Below are positions 47,801 to 56,523 of a stretch of DNA of 64,000 nucleotides, piece by piece. The notes beneath the pieces were generated by a model. That model had not been told where the DNA came from. It made no database searches and saw nothing but the letters and a program-made list of their open reading frames with translations. The stretch's first letter is position 1. Each line of letters opens with the position of its first letter. This DNA comes from Capnocytophaga leadbetteri (GTDB lineage: Bacteria; Bacteroidota; Bacteroidia; Flavobacteriales; Flavobacteriaceae): the NCBI RefSeq assembly GCF_003054025.1, contig NZ_QBKG01000001.1, positions 578,143 through 642,142 on the forward strand, in the 5' to 3' direction. The position numbers and the translations under genes were made by a program.

Positions 47801-50800
47801 GAATTGAAGGTAACACAGCTTATCAACATAGAGGCTAACAAGCAGATGCGCGTAGAGAAATACGGAGCAGAGAAGAATGTGAGCTGTATAGGGGCAGCTG
47901 ATGGACAGGTGCGTATACGGGTAGTTAATGCGCCATCGGTAAATATAAAATACGCAGTAATAGATATTAACACCTCTACTCTTACTTGGACACCAACGAC
48001 CCTTGATGCTCAGGGAGTATTTACTATCACGGGCTTGGGGGCTACCCAGAGCGGTAGCGTACAGATACAAGACGCGAGCCAATCGAACTGTATAGGTACA
48101 GTAGAGTACAAGATAGGAGAACCTACCCCAATAGTACCATCAGTGGTGCTAATGGAGCGTGTAACTTGCCTTAATGGAGGAAAAGCTAAGATAAAAGTAT
48201 CGGCTACGGGCGGTAATACGGAAGGGTATCAGTATCAGTTAGTGTCAGTAACGCCTAGCTTTGTACCAGCGACCGCTACGCCTAATCCACAAGAGATAGG
48301 CGATATACCGGCAGGTACTTATACTTTAGTAGTAAAAGACAAGAATGGCTGTAGTACAGAGACTACAGTGATAATAGATGGAATGCAAACTCTTACGGTG
48401 TCGGCAGAGCCTACATCGATGTGTTACAGCACGGGTGATGAGAAGAAGATAGTACTAACGGTTATTAGTGCTAATGGAACAAGCTATAAGGTAACACGTG
48501 CGGGCGGTAACACCTATACTTTCAATAGTAATATCTACACTTACCCAGATGCTTTAGAGGTAGGCGTTCATACCTTTACGCTAACTGATGGTTATGGTTG
48601 TCAGACAACGGTATCGGCAGAGATATATGCACCGCTTAGCTTACAGGTATCGCCTACAACCCCATTGTATGCGAGCTGCAATGGCAGTACGCAAAGTTTT
48701 GACTTATCGGTAACAGGAGGAGTACCTACTCTACCAAAAGAGTTTAGCTATAGCATAGACGGAGGAATTACCTTTACTCATATAGCTAGCAGTACTACTA
48801 GTGCCTCAGTGTCAATAGCAGTACCTACAGCAACTAGTACTATAGTACAGTTTGCGGTAAGCTATAAGCCAGACGGCAGTGAATGTAGAAGAGAGCGCTA
48901 TGTGAGCATCAGCTACGACCCACCACGCTTTTTGAGTAGTACCTTTACTACTACTAAGGCTATTTGTGGTGAAGATAACGGTTCGGTAATCATCACCCCA
49001 GCTGATTATTATGTAGGTACTACTTCGCATACGCTGGTAATACGCAATGCGGCTAATGTGGTACAAACTAGTACTACGGCAATGGCGGCAGGCAACTATG
49101 TAGCCTACTTAACTGATGCCAGAGGTTGTGTGGCTACCCAAGCCTTTACGATAGATAAGGTAGACCCATTAGTATCAACAGCGACTATCACTAAGCAAAT
49201 GGGCTGTACAGCAGCTGATTTAGCAGAGATAACGGTAACGTTGGGTACAGGCGGTACGGCACCTTATGTAGTGAAGGTACTTAATACAGGTACTAATGCA
49301 GAAGCTACCCAAACGGCTACCTCGAATAATATATCATTAACTTTTGGTAGCTTAGATTACGGTAATTACTCAGTAACGATAACCGATGCGAATGGTTGTA
49401 ACAAAGAGCATAACTTAGTGATAAATCCGAACTCGAGTGTGATGAGTATCACCTTCCCAACTGTTTTGGGTTGCGTATCACAGACACAGGCTATTATTAG
49501 CACGACTAGTTCGGGCACCTTTAGCTCGACTACTAAGGCGTACTTTGCGGTATATCGTACAGGCATACAGAACCCTCCAGCTAGTTCGGCAGCTAATAGC
49601 GTATCAACTATTAATCCTAACGGAGGTACTGATATGTGGTACTTAGCTACGGCATCGGGTACAGGAGTAACGGTGAATATTCCTAATTTAACGCCAGGGG
49701 TACGTTATACTTTTGTAGCTTACAATATCACTACGGGTTGTAGATTTACTCAGCAAGCGGCTTCGCCAGCGCCAGGAGGCTCGACTTTATCGGCAACTTT
49801 TGATATACAGAATGTAAGATGTGCGGCAGGCAATGATGGTACGTTTACCTATACATTGTCAGGTGTAAATGCAAGCACTAATGCTATTGGCTGGAATATC
49901 TATAAAGCAGATACGCACCAGTCAGTAGTAGCAGGTACTACCCCATCATCATTTACCACACCAAGGAATGTAAATACTTCCTTGCCAGCAGGTAAGTACT
50001 ATATAACCTTTAGAGAATCGCCAAGTGGTTGTGTAAACTCATTTGATTTTGAAATCAAACGTTCGGCTATAGAGCTGCAAATCACTACAGCAGAGACTAA
50101 GAAGGCGACTTGTATAGCTGAAGGACAGATATGGTTAGGCATCAGAGGAGGAACCGCTACTTATACTTATAACTATGTAACGGCAGGGGGTGTAGCTCCT
50201 ACGGTATACACGCAAACGACTATGGCCTCTAAATACGTAGATATGCCAGCGGGCGTGTGGGATGTGTATGTACGCGATGCTTTTGGCTGTCTGAAGATGA
50301 GTACGGTTACAGTTACGGCTTACGATGTGCCAAATGTTGTTACGGCAACTACGTTGGCTTGTCAGGCGTACACTAATAACAATAACAAGATACCAGTGCG
50401 TATTGAATTGAATAAGATAGGACAAGGGGCTCACTTCTATAGCTTAGATGGAGCCGCTACCCAAACTATCCAATGGACAGAGTCTAACAAATCGTTTGAG
50501 GTAGAAGTAACGCCACTGGTAGCCCATACAGTTACGGTAACCGATGTAAATGGTTGTGCAAGTGGTATAACCTTTAGCACTACGGCACTTATTACCGCTA
50601 CGGCTACTCTTACTAAGCTGAAGAGTTGTGCTACGCCTACCGCTCAGATAACAGTAAGCGTATCTGGAGGAACAGGTACTTATAGCTATACTTTACAGCG
50701 CCTTGATAACGGAACGGTAGCAAGCGAGACTATCGCTACTGATGCTGCCTTCCCAACTCCTACCGGAGGGATAATACCCCTTGGTACGGCAACCTTTACT

Positions 50801-53782
50801 CAAGAGGCTACTTACCGTATGTACATCTATGATGCAGAGACGGCAGATTGTAGGCCTATAGTGAAAGAGTTCGTGGTACAAGACCCAGAACCTATAGATT
50901 TAACGGGTATAGTGGTACAACCTTATCACGAGAAATGTAACTTAGGTTTAACGGCTACCCCAGTGGGTAGTATAGAGGTAGTGATGCCAAAACGTTCAAC
51001 TACTGAAGCTTATACCTTTACGATAATTAGTGCTATTGACCTTACTACGGGTAGTACCCTAACGGTAACGGCTACTCCTACTACTTCGGGTACACACTCA
51101 GCTACCTTTACAGGCTTGCACGGTACCCCACAAGGAGTGAAGTACGATATTCGTATTACCAACCAAGAGGGATGTACAGCGGGTGTTTATACAGTGGTAA
51201 CCTCACCAGAGCCTATCACTTTTGAAGACGGCGTACTAACCGCTACACAGTATAAGTGCGAAAACGGCGCAGGACTTTCTACTCCTAAGGTAGTACTTGA
51301 TGTAACGAAGATAAAAGGAGGCGTACCACCATATACTACTGAGTTCTATAGCACGGCAAGTAGCACTTTATTGGGCAATGGTACAGAGTATACGCTACCA
51401 GATTTAACAGGCGGTAGTTACTATGTACTAGTAAAAGACAATGCGGGTTGTAGCTCGGCTACGGTAAGTGTAACAGTAGCCCCAGCCTTCGAGCTTACTA
51501 CCCTAAGTGTTACCACTACGGTAACGGCTACTTGCGCGGTAGACGAACAAATACGCATAGATGTAGGCACTACGGGCTATATAGCAGGTACAAGGTTGCG
51601 CTACACTATCCAAGGTACGGACAATAGCATCGCTACGGTTACAACAGTGGCAAGTCCGAGCCTTACCATCACCTTACCGGGTTCTAAGAACCTAAAAGGC
51701 AGTGGTTATACAGTAGAGGTTACTAATGAGCAAACTGGTTGTAGCATCACAGGGGTACACAAGGTGAAAGACCCTAATACCTTTGCGGTAGTATCAAGCA
51801 ACCCAGTGAGAGCTATTTGTCATAATGACTTTGGAGCGATAACTCTATCGGTAGTAGATACTGACTTATCAGACGGCGACCAATCGGCAGGCTTTACCTA
51901 TACGATAACTTCAGTAGGTTCAACCTCACCTACCAATATCTCAGGTAGCGAAGCTGGCAATACGATGACCATTACCGGTCAGCTAAAAGGCGGTACTTAT
52001 GATATAGAAGCCACCTCGAATGCTACGGGATGTGCGATAGCTAAACACCGCTTTATCATACCATCAAACCCTGATGAGATAAGGGTAACTGATGTGATAC
52101 AAATAGTATCAGTAAACTGTGATAATGAAAAGGCTATAGTACGACTTACTGTTAGCGGCGGACAGCAAACCTATACGGTAACCCTCACCCCTATAAGCGG
52201 CACCCCAGGTACGGCAGTTACTAAGACTGATGTACCAGCGGGCTCACCAGGGGTAGAGTTCTTAGGACTTAACGCTACAGGGCCAGGAGTACCAGGTATT
52301 TATCAGATAACGATAACCGATGCGTTGGGCTGTACTTCGTTTACAGGTTCTAGCACTATAACGATAGACCCTTATGATACCATACAGGTAGCTAGTGTAA
52401 CGGCAGAAGTAACTTCAATTACTTGTATAGGGGCTAACGATGGTAAGCTGAAGGTGAGCAATGTAAGAGGCGGTACTCGTCCGTACTACTATAAGTTAGT
52501 ATCGACAGCTACTAATGCAGCGGTACAGACTATTAGTAAGAATGCCTCAGAATACACTTTTGAAGGGGTAGAACCAGGTACTTATAGAGTAGAGCTTTAC
52601 GATGCTAAGAACTGTATGGTATCGTTACCAGGTACCTTTGCATTTGTTGACCCATTAGCTATTAGTGCAGATATAGATGAGAATAACTCTAGCTTCTACA
52701 CTTGTAGCGGTCAGAATGACGGTAGCCTTACTATAGATAATTTGGTAGGCGGTACAGGTACTTATACTATCGACATTGTAAGAGCCGATAACAATCAGAA
52801 GATAACCGGACATATAGATGTAACGGGTACTACCGATACCTTTAGCAACTTACCACCAAGTCCTAAGGACACTTATTACCAGTTAGTAATTAAAGACACG
52901 AATGGCTGTGTGATGACAAAGACGGTGACCTTTACGGTGGTAGAGTTCCCAGATATCAACGTGAACTACGTAGAGAAAGAGGGCACTTGCGAGGCTAATA
53001 CGAATAATTATAAGGATTATTTGGTGGTTAAGTTCCGCAGTCCAGAGGTTGATTTTAGCAAGATAACCTATAGTCTTAACGGCGCGGCTACCAGAACCTC
53101 GTTTGTACGTACGTTGGGCAATGTGGGGTATATAGAAGAGTTCGATAGAACGATAGTGAGTCAGACTATCGAGGTACATTACGATACTACGAGCCCTGTT
53201 AGCGGCCATTGTAGCGCAAGTAAGAACTTTACTATTGATTTATACGTACCACTCACCCTTTCTGATACCACCAGTTCAGCAACGGCTATCAATACGGTAC
53301 AGGTAGAGGCTAAAGGAGGAACGGTTACTAATCTGAAGGGCTACACTTACTATTACAATGGTGTAGATAGAGGTGATAGCACTACTTATAAGATAAACCA
53401 CAACGATCCGGAACGCATAGCGCCAGATGGTACACGCATCAAGATAGTAGAGGTAATGGTACAAGATGCTAATGGCTGTACGGCAACCCTTACGTTAGAG
53501 GTACCGTACCACGATATAGAAGTACCGAACTTCTTCACTCCGGATGGAGATGGCGAGAATGATGTGTGGAAGCCTAAGTACTTAGACAATAATGTGAATG
53601 CACGTATTTACATATTTGACCGCTATGGCAGACGTTTAGCGAACTTAGCACCGGGAGAAGGCTGGGACGGACAATATGATGGACGTTCGATGCCATCGGG
53701 GGATTATTGGTATATTATAGAGATCAATGATCAGCTGTACGACAAGCGTCAGTTCTACGGCAACTTCACATTGTATCGCTAA
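41840..53782 (+). CDS. Giant SprB-repeat adhesin, 3980 aa, T9SS type B sorted
   Basis: A complete giant surface protein and a paralog of giant gene 2 in plan. Residues 1-20 are a signal peptide (ends LSFAQ). The first ~920 residues are beta-rich modules without close resemblance to giant gene 2. A HYR-type domain lies at ~927-1012 (PCPQNITATATVGRCDTPVW through GTHTVTYTFTDVSGN). A DUF11-like module follows (FYYELKYENNGAETISKAVI), then an Ig/PKD-like part and Cys-rich module (LCTGGSKAI, CWSTLSSGK). Next are SprB repeats, a jelly-roll-like insert at about 1802-1990 (LFTEDFGTGD to FALDNVKVSQ), more SprB repeats with the DxxGC ending, and the sorting domain from ~3895 (FFTPDGDGENDVW, IFDRYGRR, SGDYWY, final FTLYR). 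Export by the type IX system and a role in adhesion or gliding are inferred from the family. Base usage shifts near 45,560. It has its own promoter and terminator. Confidence 0.94.
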   Translation: MKKFLTAILFLFFSGLSFAQGVDCIDVQITPIIGSCYADNAIKVTAKNKSPYPTACKPSSGQFIVQFKGMGKDNEVYKMTPYPVAAGGTAEHTLENLESGTYQVIVRDAMTGAIVERSVTIANSYKPMNIQGLEGLAPTCNQQGGVRFRIPNGGRGPFDVTILDDAGENVLLPTQRFARPTGNNYIEVRGTATNPITAGQRLRIQIKDVTTTGDNCGETRRLPIQVPALVQTPECLKIKMYDYREMIVSDTSCGKYRASFIIRKLEDNTPLYQGAPNVNALLNYFRLPGTAVVRFLDSTDPTKIGKTLDISSTFDNNRYHIRDHIIQKGDVLEITIKGGQNTIKETVRFNEQVDPATCASNRLFSVANGSYNMGIPVGCTTGTTRELSLFYSILDGTYREMPNVTQGGTYRYYVYFQDPYKTDIEKMEHFTLEKGASASGPWTPVPMTDAAVAAPGQARWTHRRIYLTTVGEGYYRITYKNTNNCFETCTRVIRIFYPNPSLPSIEKIWDYYNPLYGIHEGTGAFMIRFLSNQFVSPLKLEVEPADGTKTMTYTPQVGHLTATQSRTITFPLTLSQSFNSASSNWIPMGYTNLPAGRYRIKVTDACGRSTTREYDLLKTEYQSEKLSFKKDCNVAEMVYKSNGGFSHTNLNISLQKYNDNGTFVGQPIIRNTNPFNGSFINLLPGKYKLKLIGSGGLHSTGYHPNKTWFYIGVTEPGIPITEFEKDIEVKPIEPLNPMLSSLLCDQGVGTYMIAADVAGQAVKFPLTFNLYERPSATATNTTTSTPIKTHTYQESDNKYYHVFDGLAPGKHYLIETKHVCQTVPKYISLDVSDTFDPTLVVDRPVPFCKGNVATVQLLGVPESIFEIQWFKLDTNGNKTTTSPYRINSSFSEPIYETTSYLAEYRIRPGVGCSNNNWYTKTATVVMPPADMPRITTPCPQNITATATVGRCDTPVWWTEPVGEPSCLGGLTTTRTHTPGDRFSIGTHTVTYTFTDVSGNTNSCTFFITIKSNAVKLKKSHRYVDTSGNPITQVQVNQPFYYELKYENNGAETISKAVINVKLPDNTTLISNGAPDLSGAGDGTWNNPQPTSAYSAANKTWRFEIGANGTTSSLKAGDPQRVIRIPLKVEGDCNTLFAPCENYLQTDLSFNYEGGPIGCPSAAITEEATLSTTIDTSGCDRQEVHCAAGAMTFNAIGGFTTYQWYDSNGAIIGANTASYSPINPGIYKVVKTKSCHGVNLTVTETIDYISVGNIQDPIKAQAQNIGVTCAQDGGWTSQFYLCTGGSKAISVDYNNTPYEWQSWNGSCNGQASTQPDCRIKTDDCWSTLSSGKTFTLTTAGLYRLKFLNSGCDKAFYFQVITGGLSGSLSDKKDETPFEQGSVAYHLSASGVQYKVEIYRNGTLFRTDIKTDNTGLIENLTEGTYRFKFTSPQIPGCEYTANETIGKQTDMKMTATFKGFKEGSCNTAKLQLKAEAGQPTYRFYIWKIDGQKQYADEATALLSTPIGIQLASQGATGVELEVPNITQMGEYEFLVGDQRNGAKAYSNKVVISPPLPHSFTVSATQEIQCESNPNSGHINLIFAPGSQNINRTINLYKLDNTGARVLPVFKTSGGGLFTGLPAGTYEVEMISNVASATCRYVKKPIEIKATQAPLRAYAGVVADRSCDTANNQYKVAVNNVSGGTPPYRYSFDGETSYVLTNVGYIGGSSTIYVKDSKDCRVSIPITVEMTSMPTVNLSPIAYRCDNGYGSVTITLSSSASQTYQYILDGSATQTLVGNTIHRTLAPGTHSLTVYYTPANSSTTPNVLFTEDFGTGDVNTCVDSANTDLVCGTNSITLQDGQQLITKQAPAKAGWTIPSDPTGGRYLAVAGNGNGEVAYKRTLSGVALNTPLTVSVDAVSLLTSTGVPAQFRVALCKADGTALITKPLGAVTNGASWKNLSVTFTAAEVTGFTNNNIQIKILSSASHSYAALGSDFALDNVKVSQATTYCELKVTQLINIEANKQMRVEKYGAEKNVSCIGAADGQVRIRVVNAPSVNIKYAVIDINTSTLTWTPTTLDAQGVFTITGLGATQSGSVQIQDASQSNCIGTVEYKIGEPTPIVPSVVLMERVTCLNGGKAKIKVSATGGNTEGYQYQLVSVTPSFVPATATPNPQEIGDIPAGTYTLVVKDKNGCSTETTVIIDGMQTLTVSAEPTSMCYSTGDEKKIVLTVISANGTSYKVTRAGGNTYTFNSNIYTYPDALEVGVHTFTLTDGYGCQTTVSAEIYAPLSLQVSPTTPLYASCNGSTQSFDLSVTGGVPTLPKEFSYSIDGGITFTHIASSTTSASVSIAVPTATSTIVQFAVSYKPDGSECRRERYVSISYDPPRFLSSTFTTTKAICGEDNGSVIITPADYYVGTTSHTLVIRNAANVVQTSTTAMAAGNYVAYLTDARGCVATQAFTIDKVDPLVSTATITKQMGCTAADLAEITVTLGTGGTAPYVVKVLNTGTNAEATQTATSNNISLTFGSLDYGNYSVTITDANGCNKEHNLVINPNSSVMSITFPTVLGCVSQTQAIISTTSSGTFSSTTKAYFAVYRTGIQNPPASSAANSVSTINPNGGTDMWYLATASGTGVTVNIPNLTPGVRYTFVAYNITTGCRFTQQAASPAPGGSTLSATFDIQNVRCAAGNDGTFTYTLSGVNASTNAIGWNIYKADTHQSVVAGTTPSSFTTPRNVNTSLPAGKYYITFRESPSGCVNSFDFEIKRSAIELQITTAETKKATCIAEGQIWLGIRGGTATYTYNYVTAGGVAPTVYTQTTMASKYVDMPAGVWDVYVRDAFGCLKMSTVTVTAYDVPNVVTATTLACQAYTNNNNKIPVRIELNKIGQGAHFYSLDGAATQTIQWTESNKSFEVEVTPLVAHTVTVTDVNGCASGITFSTTALITATATLTKLKSCATPTAQITVSVSGGTGTYSYTLQRLDNGTVASETIATDAAFPTPTGGIIPLGTATFTQEATYRMYIYDAETADCRPIVKEFVVQDPEPIDLTGIVVQPYHEKCNLGLTATPVGSIEVVMPKRSTTEAYTFTIISAIDLTTGSTLTVTATPTTSGTHSATFTGLHGTPQGVKYDIRITNQEGCTAGVYTVVTSPEPITFEDGVLTATQYKCENGAGLSTPKVVLDVTKIKGGVPPYTTEFYSTASSTLLGNGTEYTLPDLTGGSYYVLVKDNAGCSSATVSVTVAPAFELTTLSVTTTVTATCAVDEQIRIDVGTTGYIAGTRLRYTIQGTDNSIATVTTVASPSLTITLPGSKNLKGSGYTVEVTNEQTGCSITGVHKVKDPNTFAVVSSNPVRAICHNDFGAITLSVVDTDLSDGDQSAGFTYTITSVGSTSPTNISGSEAGNTMTITGQLKGGTYDIEATSNATGCAIAKHRFIIPSNPDEIRVTDVIQIVSVNCDNEKAIVRLTVSGGQQTYTVTLTPISGTPGTAVTKTDVPAGSPGVEFLGLNATGPGVPGIYQITITDALGCTSFTGSSTITIDPYDTIQVASVTAEVTSITCIGANDGKLKVSNVRGGTRPYYYKLVSTATNAAVQTISKNASEYTFEGVEPGTYRVELYDAKNCMVSLPGTFAFVDPLAISADIDENNSSFYTCSGQNDGSLTIDNLVGGTGTYTIDIVRADNNQKITGHIDVTGTTDTFSNLPPSPKDTYYQLVIKDTNGCVMTKTVTFTVVEFPDINVNYVEKEGTCEANTNNYKDYLVVKFRSPEVDFSKITYSLNGAATRTSFVRTLGNVGYIEEFDRTIVSQTIEVHYDTTSPVSGHCSASKNFTIDLYVPLTLSDTTSSATAINTVQVEAKGGTVTNLKGYTYYYNGVDRGDSTTYKINHNDPERIAPDGTRIKIVEVMVQDANGCTATLTLEVPYHDIEVPNFFTPDGDGENDVWKPKYLDNNVNARIYIFDRYGRRLANLAPGEGWDGQYDGRSMPSGDYWYIIEINDQLYDKRQFYGNFTLYR

Positions 53783-53826
53783 TCGATAATTGATTAATTG
53801 ATAATAGTAATATAATTAAACAAACG

Positions 53827-53862
53827 ACAAAAGCCAGCAGTTAATTGCTGGCTTTTGTTTTT
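53827..53862 (+). terminator. Rho-independent terminator after giant gene 3
   Basis: A perfect 13-bp stem pairs ACAAAAGCCAGCA (53827-53839) with its complement (53846-53858) around the loop GTTAAT, followed by a T run. Confidence 0.92.
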
Positions 53863-53872
53863 GTTGTTTTTA

Positions 53873-53945
53873 AGCGAACGATGAGCAAAAGATTAGCGAA
53901 CGATGAGCGAAAGATTAGCGAACAATAAGCGAAGGATAAACGATG
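53873..53945. repeat. 22-bp tandem repeat, 3 copies plus a partial
   Basis: Units at 53873-53894, 53895-53916 and 53917-53938 share the core AGCGAACGATGAGC followed by an A-rich half ending GATT. Units 1 and 2 differ at one base and unit 3 at several; a partial AACGATG follows. It lies between a terminator and the dcuB promoter. Confidence 0.85.
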
Positions 53946-54011
53946 TAAGTTTACTCGTTCTAAAAGTCAAAAAGACCTCAAAATCTGTTAAAAAAATATT
54001 CTTTTTTTCTT

Positions 54012-54040
54012 TTTTGTTTCGAAAAAGATTTATACCTTTG
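54012..54040 (+). promoter_or_regulatory. Promoter of dcuB operon
   Basis: TACCTTTG at 54033-54040 is a good -7 box. The nearest TTTTG (54012-54016) gives a 16-nt spacer, shorter than usual, so the -33 assignment is weaker. Confidence 0.65.
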
Positions 54041-54050
54041 TGCCAATTAG

Positions 54051-54082
54051 CAAATTGACAAATCGACAAATTGACAAATCAA
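54051..54082 (+). repeat. 8-bp tandem repeat in the dcuB leader
   Basis: Four 8-bp units, CAAATTGA, CAAATCGA, CAAATTGA and CAAATCAA, fill most of the leader right before the ATG at 54087. The stretch is nearly free of possible secondary structure. Confidence 0.75.
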
Positions 54083-54086
54083 CAGT

Positions 54087-55412
54087 ATGGTTTATATTGA
54101 ATTATTAATAGTACTCCTCGCTATATTTGTAGGGGCGAGGGTAGGAGGTATCGGGCTCGGTATCTTCGGTATGATGGGCTTAGGTGTTTTGGTGTTTGGC
54201 TTTGGGCTTACCCCAGGCAATCCGCCGATTGATGTAATGCTTATCATAGTAGCGGTTATCACAGCAGCAGCTACCCTACAGGCAGCCGGAGGCTTAGACT
54301 ATCTGGTGAAAGTAGCAGAGAAAATACTGCGCAAGAACCCAGCTATGATTACCTTTCTTGCACCTGTAGTGTGCTACTTCTTCACTTTGTTTTCGGGCAC
54401 AGGGCATATTGCCTATTCGCTTTTGCCTATTATTTCAGAAATAGCCACTGATAGCAAAGTACGCCCTGAGCGCCCGCTTTCTATCTCGGTAATAGCCTCG
54501 CAACAGGCAATCACAGCCAGTCCTATTTCGGCAGCGACTGCTGCTCTCCTCTCAGCAGAATTGTTGGGCGATAAGGGAGTAACTTTAGGCAATATATTAA
54601 TGGTGTGTATACCTGCTACTTTAGTAGGGGTGATTGTAGGGGCTATAGCAGTGAGTTTTATGGGGGTGCCTCTTGAGAAAGACCCTGAGTACCTACGCCG
54701 TCTGCGCGAGGGGGTGTTAGACGCGGAAGGTAAGTCAGAAGAGGCTCTTTCTCCTCAAGCAGCTAAACGTGCAAAAACATCTGTAATTATATTCCTTATA
54801 GGGGTGCTATCAATAGTGCTATTTGGTTCAATAGACAGTTTGCGTCCTACTTTTACGGTGAATGGTCAGCTGGTAAAACTCGGAATGGCACAAGTGATAG
54901 AAATAGTGATGATGTCTACTGCAGGCTTAATGCTCATTTTTGCTAAGACCGATATTAATAAAGCAGTAAAAGGGTCAGTGTTTATCGCTGGTATGCAGGC
55001 CGTAATAGCCATTTTTGGTATTGCGTGGATGGGCGACACTTTCTTTGCTGGTAATATCGAATTTTTTAAGACACACATCGAGCAAATCGTCACCCAGTAC
55101 CCATTCCTCTTCTCAGTAGCCCTCTTTGTGATGTCAGTGCTTTTGTTTAGTCAGGCGGCTACCGTGCGCACTCTTTACCCTTTAGGCATTGCTTTAGGCA
55201 TTCATCCAATGGCAATGGTAGCGATGTTCCCAGCAGTAAATGGTTACTTCTTTATTCCTAACTATCCTACAGTGGTAGCAGCTATCAACTTCGACCGTAC
55301 CGGTACCACTCGCATCGGTAAGTACGTGCTGAACCACTCGTTTCAGTTGCCTGGTTTTGTAGCAACTATAGTGGCTATAGCGGTGGGCTATCTGATAATT
55401 ATGTTGATGTAA
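54087..55412 (+). CDS. dcuB: Anaerobic C4-dicarboxylate transporter
   Basis: An inner-membrane transporter of the DcuA/DcuB family that exchanges fumarate, aspartate or malate for succinate under anaerobic conditions. The 441 residues are hydrophobic with roughly ten or more membrane spans. Family segments are ARVGGIGLGIFG, ATLQAAGGLDYLVKVAEKIL, SGTGHIAYSLLPII, RPERPLSISVIASQQAITAS and FDRTGTTRIGKYVLNHSFQLPG. By memory of the E. coli proteins the wording is nearer DcuB (PPIDVMLII, LRPTF, FDRTGTT) than DcuA, so the symbol is a best fit. It leads an apparent operon with asparaginase (45 nt on) and a porin. Confidence 0.92.
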   Translation: MVYIELLIVLLAIFVGARVGGIGLGIFGMMGLGVLVFGFGLTPGNPPIDVMLIIVAVITAAATLQAAGGLDYLVKVAEKILRKNPAMITFLAPVVCYFFTLFSGTGHIAYSLLPIISEIATDSKVRPERPLSISVIASQQAITASPISAATAALLSAELLGDKGVTLGNILMVCIPATLVGVIVGAIAVSFMGVPLEKDPEYLRRLREGVLDAEGKSEEALSPQAAKRAKTSVIIFLIGVLSIVLFGSIDSLRPTFTVNGQLVKLGMAQVIEIVMMSTAGLMLIFAKTDINKAVKGSVFIAGMQAVIAIFGIAWMGDTFFAGNIEFFKTHIEQIVTQYPFLFSVALFVMSVLLFSQAATVRTLYPLGIALGIHPMAMVAMFPAVNGYFFIPNYPTVVAAINFDRTGTTRIGKYVLNHSFQLPGFVATIVAIAVGYLIIMLM

Positions 55413-55457
55413 TTAATAATTAAGAAAATATTGTTTAACTTATAAAACTGATTATAA

Positions 55458-56510
55458 ATGAAATTAATGAAAAAAATTGCCCTTATATTATTGGTGATGA
55501 TGTCTGTGGCAGTTTTTGGTCAAAAACCAAAGATTCGTATTTTAGCTACTGGTGGTACTATCGCTGGTGTGAGCAAATCAAATACAGAGACGAACTACAA
55601 AGCCGGAGAGCTCGGTATTTATCAACTATTAGAAGCGGTACCCGAAGTGAAAAACTTGGCAGATATAAGTGGCGAGCAAATAGTGAAGATAGGCTCGCAA
55701 GATATGAATGATGAAGTATGGCTTACGCTTGCCAAACGCATTAACCAGTTGCTAAACAAAGAGGGCTACGACGGAGTAGTGATTACTCACGGAACCGATA
55801 CTATGGAAGAAACCGCTTACTTCTTAAACCTAACTGTGCACAGCAAAAAGCCTGTAGTAATGGTAGGAGCTATGCGTCCGGCTACCGGTATGAGTGCCGA
55901 TGGCCCTCTGAACCTATACAATGCTGTAGCGGTAGCTGCCGACAAAAATGCTATGGCACGTGGGGTAATGGTGTGTATGAACGATATCGTACTTGATGCC
56001 AAAGATGTGATTAAAACTAATACTACCGCTGTAGAAACTTTTCAAGGAGCTAATTATGGCAAATTGGCTTATATTCATAACGGTAAAGTTTTCTTCAACC
56101 GTATGCCTGAAAACAAACATACTTACCAATCGGTGTTTAATGTAGATAACCTAAAAGAATTGCCAAAAGTAGGTATCATATACAGCTATTCTAACGTTTC
56201 TGAACTGCCAATGAAGGCTTTTATGGACGCTAAGTTTGATGGTATTGTACACGCTGGTGTAGGTAATGGTAACCTTTACCACACTATTTTTGATTTAGCA
56301 GTAAAAGCCAGAGAGCAAGGCATCTTGTTTGTGCGCTCTTCTCGCGTGCCTACAGGGGCTACTACTCTCGATGCTGAAGTAGATGATGCTAAATACCAAT
56401 TTGTAGCTTCACAAACACTAAATCCACAAAAGGCTCGTGTGCTACTGATGTTAGCACTTACAAAAACCAAAGACTGGAAACAGATACAAAAATATTTTGA
56501 TGAATACTAA
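55458..56510 (+). CDS. ansB: Type II (periplasmic) L-asparaginase
   Basis: It hydrolyses asparagine to aspartate and ammonia. The signal peptide (MKLMKKIALILLVMMSVAVFG) marks it as the exported type II form. The mature protein begins with the first catalytic motif RILATGGTIAG (Thr34). The second, VVITHGTDTMEETA, carries Thr113-Asp114. KPVVMVGAMRPATGMSADGP and NGNLYHTIFD are also typical. The 350-residue length is normal. An internal ATG at codon 4 is an alternative start that keeps the signal peptide. Between a C4-dicarboxylate transporter and a porin, it probably supplies aspartate in the periplasm. Confidence 0.95.
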   Translation: MKLMKKIALILLVMMSVAVFGQKPKIRILATGGTIAGVSKSNTETNYKAGELGIYQLLEAVPEVKNLADISGEQIVKIGSQDMNDEVWLTLAKRINQLLNKEGYDGVVITHGTDTMEETAYFLNLTVHSKKPVVMVGAMRPATGMSADGPLNLYNAVAVAADKNAMARGVMVCMNDIVLDAKDVIKTNTTAVETFQGANYGKLAYIHNGKVFFNRMPENKHTYQSVFNVDNLKELPKVGIIYSYSNVSELPMKAFMDAKFDGIVHAGVGNGNLYHTIFDLAVKAREQGILFVRSSRVPTGATTLDAEVDDAKYQFVASQTLNPQKARVLLMLALTKTKDWKQIQKYFDEY

Positions 56511-56523
56511 AACCTAATTGTAT

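Larger units (their letters stand above)
53783..54086. other. Intergenic region between giant gene 3 and dcuB
   Basis: These 304 bp contain an AT-rich stretch, a strong terminator, a 22-bp tandem repeat, the dcuB promoter and an 8-bp repeat leader. No gene is seen. Confidence 0.7.

Noticed and set aside
56518..56523. TTG start for the porin
   Set aside because: The ATG two codons later begins a standard signal peptide.
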